A DNA stretch of 18,045 nucleotides from the NCBI GenBank assembly GCA_900551655.1, contig URWM01000006.1, positions 1-18,045 on the forward strand, written 5' to 3'. Shown here piece by piece: positions 6,408 to 16,266 of the stretch. The translations under genes and the position numbers were made by a program. The DNA is from an uncultured Collinsella sp. (lineage in GTDB: Bacteria > Actinomycetota > Coriobacteriia > Coriobacteriales > Coriobacteriaceae). The notes under the pieces were generated by a model. That model saw nothing but the letters and a program-made list of their open reading frames with translations. It ran no database searches and had not been told where the DNA came from. Position 1 is the first letter of the stretch, and every line of letters begins with the position of its first letter.

Positions 6408-7010
6408 ATGAATCTTTCATCCCAGAAGAGCGCGATCGCACTCTCCGCGTCCGCGGCCGCGCTGCTCATGCCGGTTTCCGCGTTCGCCGAGGACGGCGCT
6501 GCCGGTGCGGACATCCTCATCCCTAAGATGGCGGAGTTCATCCCGGCGCTTATCGCCTTCCTGATTATCTGGATCGTGCTGGCCAAGGTCGCCCTGCCGG
6601 GCATCATGAAAACCATGGAGGAGCGCGGCAAGAAGATCGAGGAGAGCCTCGACGAGGCCGAGAAGACCAAGCAGGAGGCTATCGCCAAGCGCGCTGAGTC
6701 CGACTCGATCGTCACTGACGCCCGTCGTCAGGCTGCCGACATCGTTCTCGAGGCCCGTAAGGACGCCGAGTCCGAGCGCGCCCGTATCATCGAGGCTGCT
6801 CACAAGGAGGCCGAGGAGATCATCGCCAAGGCCCATACGACCGTCGAGGACGAGCGCAAGTCCATTTACGCCGGTGCCGCGAGCTCCATCGCCGACCTGT
6901 CCGTTGCCGTCGCCACCAAGATCGTGGGCGAGGCACTCGAGGACGATGCCGAGCAGAAGAAGCTCATCGAGCGCTACATCCAGGAAGCAGGTAGCCTGAA
7001 TGCCGACTAG
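6408..7010 (+). CDS. atpF: F1Fo ATP synthase subunit b
   Basis: Peripheral stalk subunit that anchors F1 to Fo. 200 residues. Residues 1-27 look like a Sec signal peptide (hydrophobic run IALSASAAALLMPVSAFA, likely cut after Ala27). A short acidic linker follows, then the membrane helix (about 41-63), then a long heptad-rich, highly charged coiled coil from about 66 to 150 and a C-terminal segment that binds delta. Most b subunits begin directly with the membrane helix, so the signal-like N terminus is notable. Start ATG 6408 follows GGAG (6396-6399), 15 nt after atpE. The 3' end overlaps atpH by 11 nt. Confidence 0.95.
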   Translation: MNLSSQKSAIALSASAAALLMPVSAFAEDGAAGADILIPKMAEFIPALIAFLIIWIVLAKVALPGIMKTMEERGKKIEESLDEAEKTKQEAIAKRAESDSIVTDARRQAADIVLEARKDAESERARIIEAAHKEAEEIIAKAHTTVEDERKSIYAGAASSIADLSVAVATKIVGEALEDDAEQKKLIERYIQEAGSLNAD

Positions 7011-7476
7011 CCGCTATCAGGACAAGGTGCTCGAGACCTACGCGCGCTCCCTTCTGGAAGCCGCCAAGGCCGAGAACCATGTGTTCGAGGACCTCGAGAT
7101 GATCGAGCGCCTGGCTAGCGCCAGCCCCGAGATCATCGCCGTGCTCGACACCATGTCCAAGCGCGACCAGCTCGACCTTCTTCCCAAGGTGGCAGCTGCC
7201 TTTAAGTATGTTGCCGAGGAAGACGAGGATGTAGTGGGCGTGACCGTCACCACGGCGATCCCGCTCGACGACGAGCTGCGTCAAACCATCACTAAGAAAT
7301 GCGAGCAGGACTTCGGCCGCAAGGTATTCCTTATCGAGCAGGTCGACCCGTCTATCGTGGGCGGCCTGGTGCTCGAGGCCCGCGGCGAGCGTCGTGACAT
7401 TTCCGTCAAGACGCAGCTGCGCATCGCGCAGGAGACCCTCGCAAACTCTGCTAATTCGTACGGAGGTGAAGCCTAA
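7000..7476 (+). CDS. atpH: F1Fo ATP synthase subunit delta
   Basis: Links the b stalk to the top of the alpha-beta hexamer. The 158-residue protein is shorter than the usual 175-180. The N-terminal helical domain ([20 protein letters not shown]) is compacted, roughly residues 12-75. The C-terminal domain is clear: [17 protein letters not shown], then [26 protein letters not shown], matching the family IGG and D-S-v-k signatures. Start ATG 7000 lies inside atpF and the stop shares one base with the atpA start, so it is translationally coupled on both sides. Confidence 0.93.
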   Translation: MPTSRYQDKVLETYARSLLEAAKAENHVFEDLEMIERLASASPEIIAVLDTMSKRDQLDLLPKVAAAFKYVAEEDEDVVGVTVTTAIPLDDELRQTITKKCEQDFGRKVFLIEQVDPSIVGGLVLEARGERRDISVKTQLRIAQETLANSANSYGGEA

Positions 7477-9074
7477 TGTCCGAAACCCTCAATGCCCAGG
7501 ATATCGCCAAGAAACTGCAGGAGCAGCTCACGAGCCTCTCCGCGACGGTCGATACGCATGAGGTTTCAACGGTCGACGAGGTAGGCGACGGCATCGCGCG
7601 CGTCTCCGGCCTCAAGAGCGCCATGGCAGGCGAGCTTCTGGAGTTCAAGAGCTCCGATACCGGTGAGACCGTCTTCGGCCTTGCCCAGAACCTTGACCGT
7701 GACGAGGTCGGCGCCGTTCTGTTCGGTGCCGTCGACTCCATCAAGGAAGGCGACGAGTGCCGCACCACTGGCCGCATTATGGATATCCCCGTGAGCCGCG
7801 CCATGCTCGGCCGCGTCGTCAATCCGCTCGGCCAGCCTATCGACGGTTTGGGTGACATTGTCGCCACGCACCGTCGTCCTATCGAGTTCAAGGCCCCAGG
7901 CGTCATCGACCGTACCCCGGTGTGCGAGCCGGTTCAGACCGGTCTGCTCGCTATCGACTCCATGGTGCCTATCGGCCGCGGCCAGCGTGAGCTCATCATC
8001 GGCGACCGTAAGACCGGTAAGACCGCCATCGCCATCGACGCTATCCTCAACCAGCGCGGCAAGGGCATGGTCTGCATCTATGTCGCCATCGGCCAGAAGG
8101 CCTCCACGGTTGCCAACATCCGCGAGACCCTCGCTCAGCACGGTGCGCTCGACTACACCATCATCGTTTCGGCCACCGCTGCCGATTCCGCCCCTATGCA
8201 GTACATCGCGCCTATGGCCGGTGCCGCTATCGGCGAGTTCTTCATGTACAACGGCGAGGACGGCAAGCCCGCCAGCGAGACCAACCCCGGCGGCCACGTG
8301 CTCGTCATCTACGATGACCTGTCCAAGCAGGCTGTGGCCTACCGTCAGATGTCGCTGACGCTGCATCGTCCGCCCGGACGCGAGGCCTATCCTGGCGACA
8401 TCTTCTACCTGCACTCTCGTCTGCTTGAGCGTGCCGTCAAGATGTCCAAGAAGAACGGCTACGGCTCCATGACGGCACTGCCGATCATCGAGACCCAGGA
8501 CGGCGACGTCTCGGCCTACATTCCGACCAACGTCATTTCCATTACCGATGGTCAGATCTACCTGCAGTCCGAGCTCTTCTTCCAGGGTCAGCGCCCGGCA
8601 GTCGACGTGGGTATCTCCGTGTCCCGCGTCGGTGGCGATGCGCAGACCAAGGCCATGAAGCAGGTCGCCGGCAACCTCCGTCTGGACCTCGCTTCCTATC
8701 AGGAGCTCGCTGGCTTTACGCAGTTTGGCTCCGACCTTGACGAGGCTACTCAGAAGCAGCTGACCCATGGTGCCCGCATGACCGAGCTCCTTAAGCAGCC
8801 GCGCTACAAGCCGTTTGAGGTTGGCGAGCAGATCGTTACGCTGTTCGCTGGCAACGAGGGCTTCCTGGATGACCTGGAGATTGCCGACGTGCTGCCTTTC
8901 CGTGCCGAGCTCATCGAGTACATGGACAATGGCTTTGGCTCGCTGCTCGACAAGGTTCGCGCCAAGAAGATCGATGATGACACCAAGGCTGAGCTCTTGC
9001 GCGTCATCGGCGACTTCAAGCAGCAGTTCATGGCCAAGCACCATTCGGATGTTTCTGGATCAGAGGAGAACTAA
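7476..9074 (+). CDS. atpA: F1Fo ATP synthase subunit alpha
   Basis: Regulatory nucleotide-binding subunit of F1. 532 residues. Walker A GDRKTGKT (176-183), the [16 protein letters not shown]alker B region (276-291), [11 protein letters not shown] (298-308) and the arginine finger in [10 protein letters not shown] (Arg384) are all present. Compared with the common form (FMYNGKHVLVVYDDL in Bacillus-type enzymes), about 12 residues rich in Gly, Pro and Glu are inserted between MYNG (257-260) and [10 protein letters not shown]. The start ATG 7476 overlaps the atpH stop (TAATG). An almost perfect Shine-Dalgarno, GGAGGTGA (7462-7469), serves it. Confidence 0.98.
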   Translation: MSETLNAQDIAKKLQEQLTSLSATVDTHEVSTVDEVGDGIARVSGLKSAMAGELLEFKSSDTGETVFGLAQNLDRDEVGAVLFGAVDSIKEGDECRTTGRIMDIPVSRAMLGRVVNPLGQPIDGLGDIVATHRRPIEFKAPGVIDRTPVCEPVQTGLLAIDSMVPIGRGQRELIIGDRKTGKTAIAIDAILNQRGKGMVCIYVAIGQKASTVANIRETLAQHGALDYTIIVSATAADSAPMQYIAPMAGAAIGEFFMYNGEDGKPASETNPGGHVLVIYDDLSKQAVAYRQMSLTLHRPPGREAYPGDIFYLHSRLLERAVKMSKKNGYGSMTALPIIETQDGDVSAYIPTNVISITDGQIYLQSELFFQGQRPAVDVGISVSRVGGDAQTKAMKQVAGNLRLDLASYQELAGFTQFGSDLDEATQKQLTHGARMTELLKQPRYKPFEVGEQIVTLFAGNEGFLDDLEIADVLPFRAELIEYMDNGFGSLLDKVRAKKIDDDTKAELLRVIGDFKQQFMAKHHSDVSGSEEN

Positions 9075-9079
9075 GCCCC

Positions 9080-11442
<2,363 letters not shown>

Positions 11443-11445
11443 GTT

Positions 11446-11838
11446 ATGCGTATCCGCATCGTGTGCCCCGTGAGCTGCGCCTATGAGGGCGACGCTGCGT
11501 TTGTGTCGATTCCGTCCACGGATGGCGAGTTTGGCGTTCTGCCTGCTCACTCCAGCGAAATCTGCACGATCGACCGCGGTTACGTTCGCGTTTCCGATAA
11601 GGCCATGGGCACTGTCGACCACACGTTTGCTGTGGCCGGCGGCTATGCCCAGGTTGCGGACGATGTCGTGACCGTCCTCGCCGAGCGCGCTTGCGATTTG
11701 GCGACCGTCGACGCCGACAAGGTTAAAGCTGATATTCAAGGTTTTGAAGAGAAGCTGGGTAATTTGTCGGAGGATGATGCACGCCGCGCCTACCTCTATA
11801 ATGAAATCGCATGGTGTAAGCTCAAGCTTGCCCAATAG
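11446..11838 (+). CDS. atpC: F1Fo ATP synthase subunit epsilon
   Basis: Rotor subunit that can inhibit ATP hydrolysis. 130 residues: an N-terminal beta-sandwich (1-85) with the diagnostic GEFGVLPAHS (27-36) and a HTFAVAGGYAQV strand, then a C-terminal two-helix segment (about 88-130) including EEKLGNLSEDDARRAYLYNEIAWCKLKLAQ. It starts 3 nt after atpD; GGGGGAG (11430-11436), lying in the end of atpD, serves as ribosome-binding site. It is the last gene before a strong terminator. Confidence 0.95.
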   Translation: MRIRIVCPVSCAYEGDAAFVSIPSTDGEFGVLPAHSSEICTIDRGYVRVSDKAMGTVDHTFAVAGGYAQVADDVVTVLAERACDLATVDADKVKADIQGFEEKLGNLSEDDARRAYLYNEIAWCKLKLAQ

Positions 11839-11874
11839 TCAAACGATTTAGCGTTCGACCATTTGCGAACACAT

Positions 11875-11913
11875 CATGCCCGGGATGGCCCAGCCACCCC
11901 GGGCATGCTTTTT
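11875..11913 (+). terminator. Strong intrinsic terminator of the atp operon
   Basis: CATGCCCGGG (11875-11884) pairs perfectly with CCCGGGCATG (11898-11907). After a single A/C mismatch the stem continues as TGGC/GCCA closing a CCA loop. C and TTTTT (11909-11913) follow. It ends only 13 nt before the murA start codon, directly against its ribosome-binding site. A smaller hairpin GTTCG/CGAAC (11853-11870) lies upstream. Confidence 0.92.
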
Positions 11914-11926
11914 GAAAGGGTAGACC

Positions 11927-13210
11927 TTGGATATTATCCGCGTTGAGGGTGGCCACGCCATCGGAGGCTCCGTGCCCGTCTCGGGCGCCAAGAACTCCGC
12001 GCTCAAACTCATGGCAGCAACGCTTCTGGCGCCGGGCAAGACGACGCTGCAGAACGTGCCCGATATTTCCGATGTCCACGTGATGGGCAAGGTGCTCAAG
12101 GGCATGGGCGCTACGATCGATGTTCTCGACGAGCACACGCTCGAGATTGATACCTCTCAGGTCGATTCTTGGGAGGCCCCCTACGAGCTCGTTGCCAAGA
12201 TGCGTGCTTCCACAGCCGTGATGGGACCCCTGCTGGGTCGCTTCCATCGCGCCAAGATCGCCATGCCGGGCGGCTGCAACCTGGGTGCTCGCAAGATCGA
12301 TATGCACATTCTTGGTCTCGAGGCCCTGGGCGTTGAGTTCGATACCGCCCACGGTTACATCAACGCTAATGCGCCCCAAGGTCTGCGCGGTACCACCGTC
12401 ACGCTCGAGTTCGCCAGTGTCGGTGCGACCGAGAACCTCATTATGGCATCCGTGCGCGCGAAGGGTACCACGGTTATCGACAATGCCGCCCGCGAGCCCG
12501 AGATCGTCGATCTCGCCAACATGCTCAACGAGATGGGCGCTAAGATTGTCGGCGCCGGTACGCCTGTCGTGACCATCGAGGGCGTGGAAGAGCTGCATCC
12601 CGTTACCCATCGCGTGGTGGGCGACCGCATCGAGGCCGGTACCTTTATCGTTGCCGGTGCGTTGATGGCAGACGACCGCGGTGTCGACGTCACAGGCTTT
12701 TGCCCCATTCACTTGGGAATGGTGCTCAAGAAGATGGAGCTCATGGGCATCGATTGCGAACGCATCGAGGATGGCGTCCACGTTAATCGCGTCGAGCGCA
12801 TCAAGCCGGTCGATATCCAGACGCTCCCGTTCCCCGGTTTCCCCACGGACATGCAGGCGCAGATCATGGTGCTCTCCGCCCTGGCCGACGGCAGTTCCGT
12901 TATCACCGAGAACATCTTCGAGAATCGTTTTATGTTTGCATCCGAGCTGGTGCGCATGGGTGCCGATATTCGCATCGAGAGCCACCACGCCATGATTCAC
13001 GGCGTCAAGGGCTTCTCCGGCGCTCAGGTAACCTCACCGGATCTTCGTGGTGGCGCGGCACTCGTCGTTGCCGGCCTCATTGCCGACGGTACGACCGAGG
13101 TCTCGGCCATCCATCACATTAAGCGCGGCTACGAACAGTTTGTCGAAAAGCTGCAGGCGCTTGGCGCTCATGTCGAGCACGCCACTGTTCCCGATCCCGT
13201 CATCTACTAA
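11927..13210 (+). CDS. murA: UDP-N-acetylglucosamine 1-carboxyvinyltransferase
   Basis: First committed step of peptidoglycan synthesis: transfers enolpyruvate from PEP to UDP-GlcNAc. 427 residues, normal length, in the EPSP-synthase-like inside-out barrel fold. Lys22-Asn23 (SGAKNSALK), the MPGGCNLGARKIDMH loop with the catalytic, fosfomycin-alkylated Cys117, and the late LPFPGFPTDMQAQ and ENIFENRFMFASEL motifs are present. The TTG at 11927 is the best start: GAAAGGG (11914-11920) lies 6 nt upstream and homology begins at once (IIRVEGGHAIGGSVPVSGAKN). An LCP-family gene follows after 12 nt, forming a cell-wall pair. The gap upstream is almost filled by the atp terminator, so how murA is transcribed is unclear. 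Confidence 0.96.
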   Translation: MDIIRVEGGHAIGGSVPVSGAKNSALKLMAATLLAPGKTTLQNVPDISDVHVMGKVLKGMGATIDVLDEHTLEIDTSQVDSWEAPYELVAKMRASTAVMGPLLGRFHRAKIAMPGGCNLGARKIDMHILGLEALGVEFDTAHGYINANAPQGLRGTTVTLEFASVGATENLIMASVRAKGTTVIDNAAREPEIVDLANMLNEMGAKIVGAGTPVVTIEGVEELHPVTHRVVGDRIEAGTFIVAGALMADDRGVDVTGFCPIHLGMVLKKMELMGIDCERIEDGVHVNRVERIKPVDIQTLPFPGFPTDMQAQIMVLSALADGSSVITENIFENRFMFASELVRMGADIRIESHHAMIHGVKGFSGAQVTSPDLRGGAALVVAGLIADGTTEVSAIHHIKRGYEQFVEKLQALGAHVEHATVPDPVIY

Positions 13211-13222
13211 TGCAGGTTGCCT

Positions 13223-14452
13223 ATGTTTAAGAAAAAGCCCATTACGGAATCTCGAAGACCTTCGACCGGCGCTCAGGCAAAAATCTATAGCCGCGATAAC
13301 GTTGCCCGCTATTCCGAGCGCGCCCGTCAGCGCCGTCGCGGCCATACGGTTCGCCGCGTTGCGCTCATTGCTGTGCTCGGTGTGTTGCTGAGCGCTACGA
13401 CTGCCGCCGGCCTGTGGTTTGCCACCATTATGGGCAAGCTCGGCGATTCCAATGTCATTACCGACAACCTGCGCCAGATCCTGGTTGATACCGACGAGGC
13501 AAAGGACCCGTTCTACGTGCTGCTCCTTGGCACTGACGGTCGCCCGGGCGAGGATACATACCGCGCCGACTCGATTATTCTGGCGCGTATCGACCCCACG
13601 CAAAAACAGGCGACGCTCATCTCCATTCCGCGCGATACCAAGGTCGTGTACAAGGGCGAGACCATGAAGATCAACGCCTGCCATACCGTTGGTGGCGCCG
13701 AGGCCATGGTCCAGGCAGTCAACGAGCTGTGCGGTGTCCAGATTTCCCACTATGCCGAGGTCAGCTTCGACGGCATGCAGTCGCTCATCGATTCGGTCGG
13801 CGGCATCGACATTAACGCAACCGACGATGTCGACGACCCCGAGCATCTCGACATTAAGATCACCGCCGGTCAGCAGCACATGGATGGCGCGACCGCCCTT
13901 ACCTATGCCCGTTGCCGCTACATCTATGCCGATGGCGACTACACACGCATGCGCCACCAGCGTCAGGTGCTCGGCGCCCTCGCCAACCAGATCCTCAACA
14001 ACTTCGATGCCACCAAGGTCTTCGACCTCGTCAATTCGCTGTCCGACATGCTCGTGACCGATATGAGCGTTCAGGACATCGTCTCTACGGTCAATGCTAT
14101 GCGCGGCATGGATGTTGACGGCATCTATTCGGCCAACTTGCCTTCGTATGCCGATGCCAGCACCATGATTGATGGCGTGAGCTACGTCTTTGTCTACGAG
14201 GACGAGCTTAAGGAAATGATGGAGCGCGTCGACGCTGGTAAGGATCCCAAGGGCCCCAATACCATGGGCCAGTCCGATGGCTCCAGCTCTACGATCGGCG
14301 ACCTGAACAACAACACGTCCGATGATTACGCCAACGGCACCGCAACCTCATCGGTCAGCTCTGACGATTCGGACGATTCGACTGATTCGAGCGATTCGGA
14401 TTACTACGAAGAGCCCACCGGCGACGGCAACGGCTACGAAGCCAACTACTAG
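13223..14452 (+). CDS. LytR-CpsA-Psr (LCP) family cell-wall polymer ligase
   Basis: LCP enzymes transfer undecaprenyl-linked polymers (teichoic acids, capsule, glycopolymers) to peptidoglycan outside the membrane. 409 residues: a basic cytoplasmic N terminus (1-44), one membrane anchor (about 45-68), then the LCP domain with LLLGTDGRPGEDTYRADSIILARID (101-124), SIPRDTKV (134-141), and GDYTRMRHQRQVL (238-250), whose arginines bind the polyprenyl phosphate. The last 60 residues are a disordered Ser/Asp-rich tail (SSDDSDDSTDSSDSD). ATG 13223 is preferred to the TTG at 13217 because AGG at 13214-13216 is correctly spaced only for the ATG. It follows murA by 12 nt. Confidence 0.92.
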   Translation: MFKKKPITESRRPSTGAQAKIYSRDNVARYSERARQRRRGHTVRRVALIAVLGVLLSATTAAGLWFATIMGKLGDSNVITDNLRQILVDTDEAKDPFYVLLLGTDGRPGEDTYRADSIILARIDPTQKQATLISIPRDTKVVYKGETMKINACHTVGGAEAMVQAVNELCGVQISHYAEVSFDGMQSLIDSVGGIDINATDDVDDPEHLDIKITAGQQHMDGATALTYARCRYIYADGDYTRMRHQRQVLGALANQILNNFDATKVFDLVNSLSDMLVTDMSVQDIVSTVNAMRGMDVDGIYSANLPSYADASTMIDGVSYVFVYEDELKEMMERVDAGKDPKGPNTMGQSDGSSSTIGDLNNNTSDDYANGTATSSVSSDDSDDSTDSSDSDYYEEPTGDGNGYEANY

Positions 14453-14482
14453 GGTTACGCGGGCTTACCAGCCCGTGTAACC
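14453..14482. terminator. 13-bp hairpin directly after the LCP gene
   Basis: GGTTACGCGGGCT (14453-14465), loop TACC, AGCCCGTGTAACC (14470-14482); the one deviation is a G-U pair. It begins on the base after the stop codon but has no U-tract, so it may be a 3'-end stabiliser or factor-dependent terminator rather than an intrinsic one. Confidence 0.6.
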
Positions 14483-14493
14483 AGTTGACGCTG

Positions 14494-14594
14494 CAAACCC
14501 GCCAGAGCGGCAATCTGCCTTTCAACTTCGGCGTCATGATCAAAAGATCAATGCCGCCTTGTTTCAAGGCACCTTGCTCGCTCTGGCGGGTTTT
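14494..14594. repeat. ~100-bp element with 15-bp perfect terminal inverted repeats
   Basis: AAACCCGCCAGAGCG (14495-14509) is the exact reverse complement of 14579-14593. The 69 nt between hold two more hairpins: TGATC-AAAA-GATCA (14537-14550) and GCCTTG-TTT-CAAGGC (14556-14570). GCAA (14510-14513) and TTGC (14574-14577) extend the outer stem past a bulged T. The pentamer CGCTG occurs just outside both ends (14489-14493 and 14595-14599), as a short target-site duplication would. Could be a MITE-like element or a structured RNA/terminator (TTTT at 14591-14594). It codes for nothing recognisable. Confidence 0.6.
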
Positions 14595-14646
14595 CGCTGT
14601 CGGTGCCATAGCATCGGCGTTTGTGTTGTTGACAGAAGGCCTCTCA

Positions 14647-14813
14647 TGGGTAGTCGTTGGGGATGTTCTTAAATGACTAGTCAAAAGGGACACTCTTGCC
14701 GGCACTTGGGGACAGTCCCTAAGTGCCGGCAGATGGGGACACTCCCTTGCCAGGTGGTCCTGAAGGCTGTCCCCAACGACTAGTCGTTTAAGAACGTCCC
14801 CAACGACTACCCA
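14647..14813. repeat. Composite palindromic element with 36-nt inverted arms
   Basis: Arms 14647-14682 and 14778-14813 are reverse complements at 34 of 36 positions, and both differences give G-U pairs in a + strand transcript. Nested inside is a 16-bp hairpin (arms 14697-14712 and 14716-14731, loop CAG, one G-U). GGGGACA/TGTCCCC-type motifs recur at 14687, 14708, 14735 and 14768. CCCAACGACTA is repeated at 14772, 14799 and 14810. The architecture is like REP/BIME clusters mobilised by RAYT (Y1) transposases; no such gene is in the window. This fills most of the LCP-tgt gap. The rest (14600-14646 and 14814-14872) shows nothing I can name. Confidence 0.75.
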
Positions 14814-14872
14814 ACGACTACATCTCCCTTGCGCCAGTTTCTGTCGAGTCGGTGCTCCTCGTTGGTTGCCCG

Positions 14873-14878
14873 TATAAT
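14873..14878 (+). promoter_or_regulatory. -10 box of the tgt promoter
   Basis: A perfect TATAAT lies 37 nt upstream of the tgt start codon, outside the palindromic cluster. No good -35 is visible at 16-18 bp (CGGTGC region), so the promoter may be weak or activator-dependent. Predicted transcript start near 14885. Confidence 0.5.
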
Positions 14879-14915
14879 GGTTTGCGTATGAACCGCAACC
14901 AAGGAGTTCCAGTTT

Positions 14916-16055
14916 ATGGACCAGAGCCTTTTTAAATTCGACCTGATCGCCGAGGACCCGACGACGCACGCGCGCGCTGGCGTGCTGCACACCCCGCACG
15001 GCGACATCGAGACGCCGATCTTTATGCCCGTGGGCACCAAGGCAAACGTCAAGGGTATTCCTACCGAGACCGTCAAGCAGCTCGGCGCCCAGATCGTGCT
15101 TGCCAATACCTACCACCTGTCCATGCGTCCCGGCGAGGACACCATCGCCGAGCTGGGCGGACTGCACAAGTTTATGAACTGGCACGGCCCCATCCTCACC
15201 GATTCGGGCGGTTTCCAGGTCTTCAGCCACAACGACGCCGTCAAGCTCACTGACGAGGGCGTGCGCTTTATCGTCAACGACTACGACGGCCGCCACGTGT
15301 TCTGGACGCCCGAGGACAACATGGAAATCGCCATGAAGCTCGGCTCCGACATCTGCATGCAGCTCGATCAGTGCCCCGGCTATCCTGCCACGCGCGCCTA
15401 CGTCGAGCGCGCCGTGGAGCTGTCAAGCATGTGGGCCGAGCGCTGCTACAAGGCTCACACCCGCGATGACCAGGCACTCTTTGGCATCGTCCAGGGCGGC
15501 ATGCATCTGGACCTGCGCCTTCGATCGCTGCGCCACCTGGAGGAGTGCGGCGACTTCCCCGGCTACGGCATCGGCGGCTACTCGGTGGGCGAGGACCACG
15601 AGACCATGTTCGAGACGCTGGCGCCGCTGGTTTCCGAGTACATGCCTAAGCACAAGCCGCGCTACCTCATGGGCGTCGGCAACCCTACCACGCTCGTGCG
15701 CGGCGTTGGCGTGGGCATCGACATGTTCGACTGCGTGCTGCCGACGCGCACCGGCCGCATGGGTACGGCGTTCTCCAGTGAGGGTCGCCTTAACTTCCGC
15801 AACGCGCGCTTTGCGCACGATGACGGCCCCATCGATCCCACGTGCACCTGCCCGGTGTGCACGGGCGGTTACAGCCGCGCTCTCATCCGTCACATGGTCA
15901 CGCAGAAGGAGATGCTCGGCGGCATTCTGCTGTCGATGCACAACATCTACTACCTGCTCAACCTTATGCAGCGTGCCCGCCAGGCCATTATCGAGGGCCG
16001 CTACGGCGCGTTTGTGAGCGACTGGATGAACAGTCCTGCGGCGGTGGACTACTAA
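14916..16055 (+). CDS. tgt: tRNA-guanine transglycosylase (queuine/preQ1 insertion)
   Basis: Exchanges guanine 34 of GUN-anticodon tRNAs (Asp, Asn, His, Tyr) for preQ1 in bacteria, the first tRNA step of queuosine synthesis. 379 residues in a TIM barrel. Seen: MPVGTKANVKG, LTDSGGFQVFS with Asp96 (general acid/base), GIVQGG (190-195), the nucleophile Asp272 in GIDMFDCVLPTRTGRMGTAF, and the zinc site Cys310, Cys312, Cys315 and His342 (MHN). The Cys315-His342 spacing is one residue longer than in E. coli. Start ATG 14916 follows AAGGAG (14901-14906). No queA or preQ1 genes lie in the window. Confidence 0.97.
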   Translation: MDQSLFKFDLIAEDPTTHARAGVLHTPHGDIETPIFMPVGTKANVKGIPTETVKQLGAQIVLANTYHLSMRPGEDTIAELGGLHKFMNWHGPILTDSGGFQVFSHNDAVKLTDEGVRFIVNDYDGRHVFWTPEDNMEIAMKLGSDICMQLDQCPGYPATRAYVERAVELSSMWAERCYKAHTRDDQALFGIVQGGMHLDLRLRSLRHLEECGDFPGYGIGGYSVGEDHETMFETLAPLVSEYMPKHKPRYLMGVGNPTTLVRGVGVGIDMFDCVLPTRTGRMGTAFSSEGRLNFRNARFAHDDGPIDPTCTCPVCTGGYSRALIRHMVTQKEMLGGILLSMHNIYYLLNLMQRARQAIIEGRYGAFVSDWMNSPAAVDY

Positions 16056-16204
16056 GAGCGGCGCGGGCGCTTGCAGAGCGCGGGCAACGGCAAGGGGCGA
16101 GCGCCGGCCGGTCATCACGTTCGCTAACATCGTCTGCGCGACCGCTGACCGATGCCTTGCAAGCGCTTGATACAACGTGGGTACCATACCGAATGGTTGA
16201 TGTT

Positions 16205-16251
16205 CGGGCGGGTGTTTGACGCATGGCGTCGACCCCGCCCGTTTCTATTTT
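16205..16251 (+). terminator. Intrinsic terminator between tgt and the LOG gene
   Basis: CGGGCGGG (16205-16212) pairs with CCCGCCCG (16234-16241). An internal loop separates a second stem GACGC-ATG-GCGTC (16218-16230). TTTCTATTTT (16242-16251) follows. The ribosome-binding site of the next gene begins 5 nt later, the same compact arrangement seen before murA. Confidence 0.8.
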
Positions 16252-16266
16252 CGATAGGAGCATCCC

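Noticed and set aside
11946..13210. Fosfomycin-resistant MurA
   Set aside because: The active-site loop keeps Cys117 (PGGCNLGA) rather than the Asp found in intrinsically resistant enzymes.
14485..14676. 63-codon open frame between the LCP gene and tgt
   Set aside because: It runs through the 15-bp TIR element and a palindrome arm and has no good ribosome-binding site or family resemblance.
14772..14820. Short repeated CCCAACGACTA units as a possible CRISPR array
   Set aside because: Repeats are only 11 nt, the spacing is irregular (16 nt or less between copies), and the copies are explained by the palindrome; no cas genes nearby.
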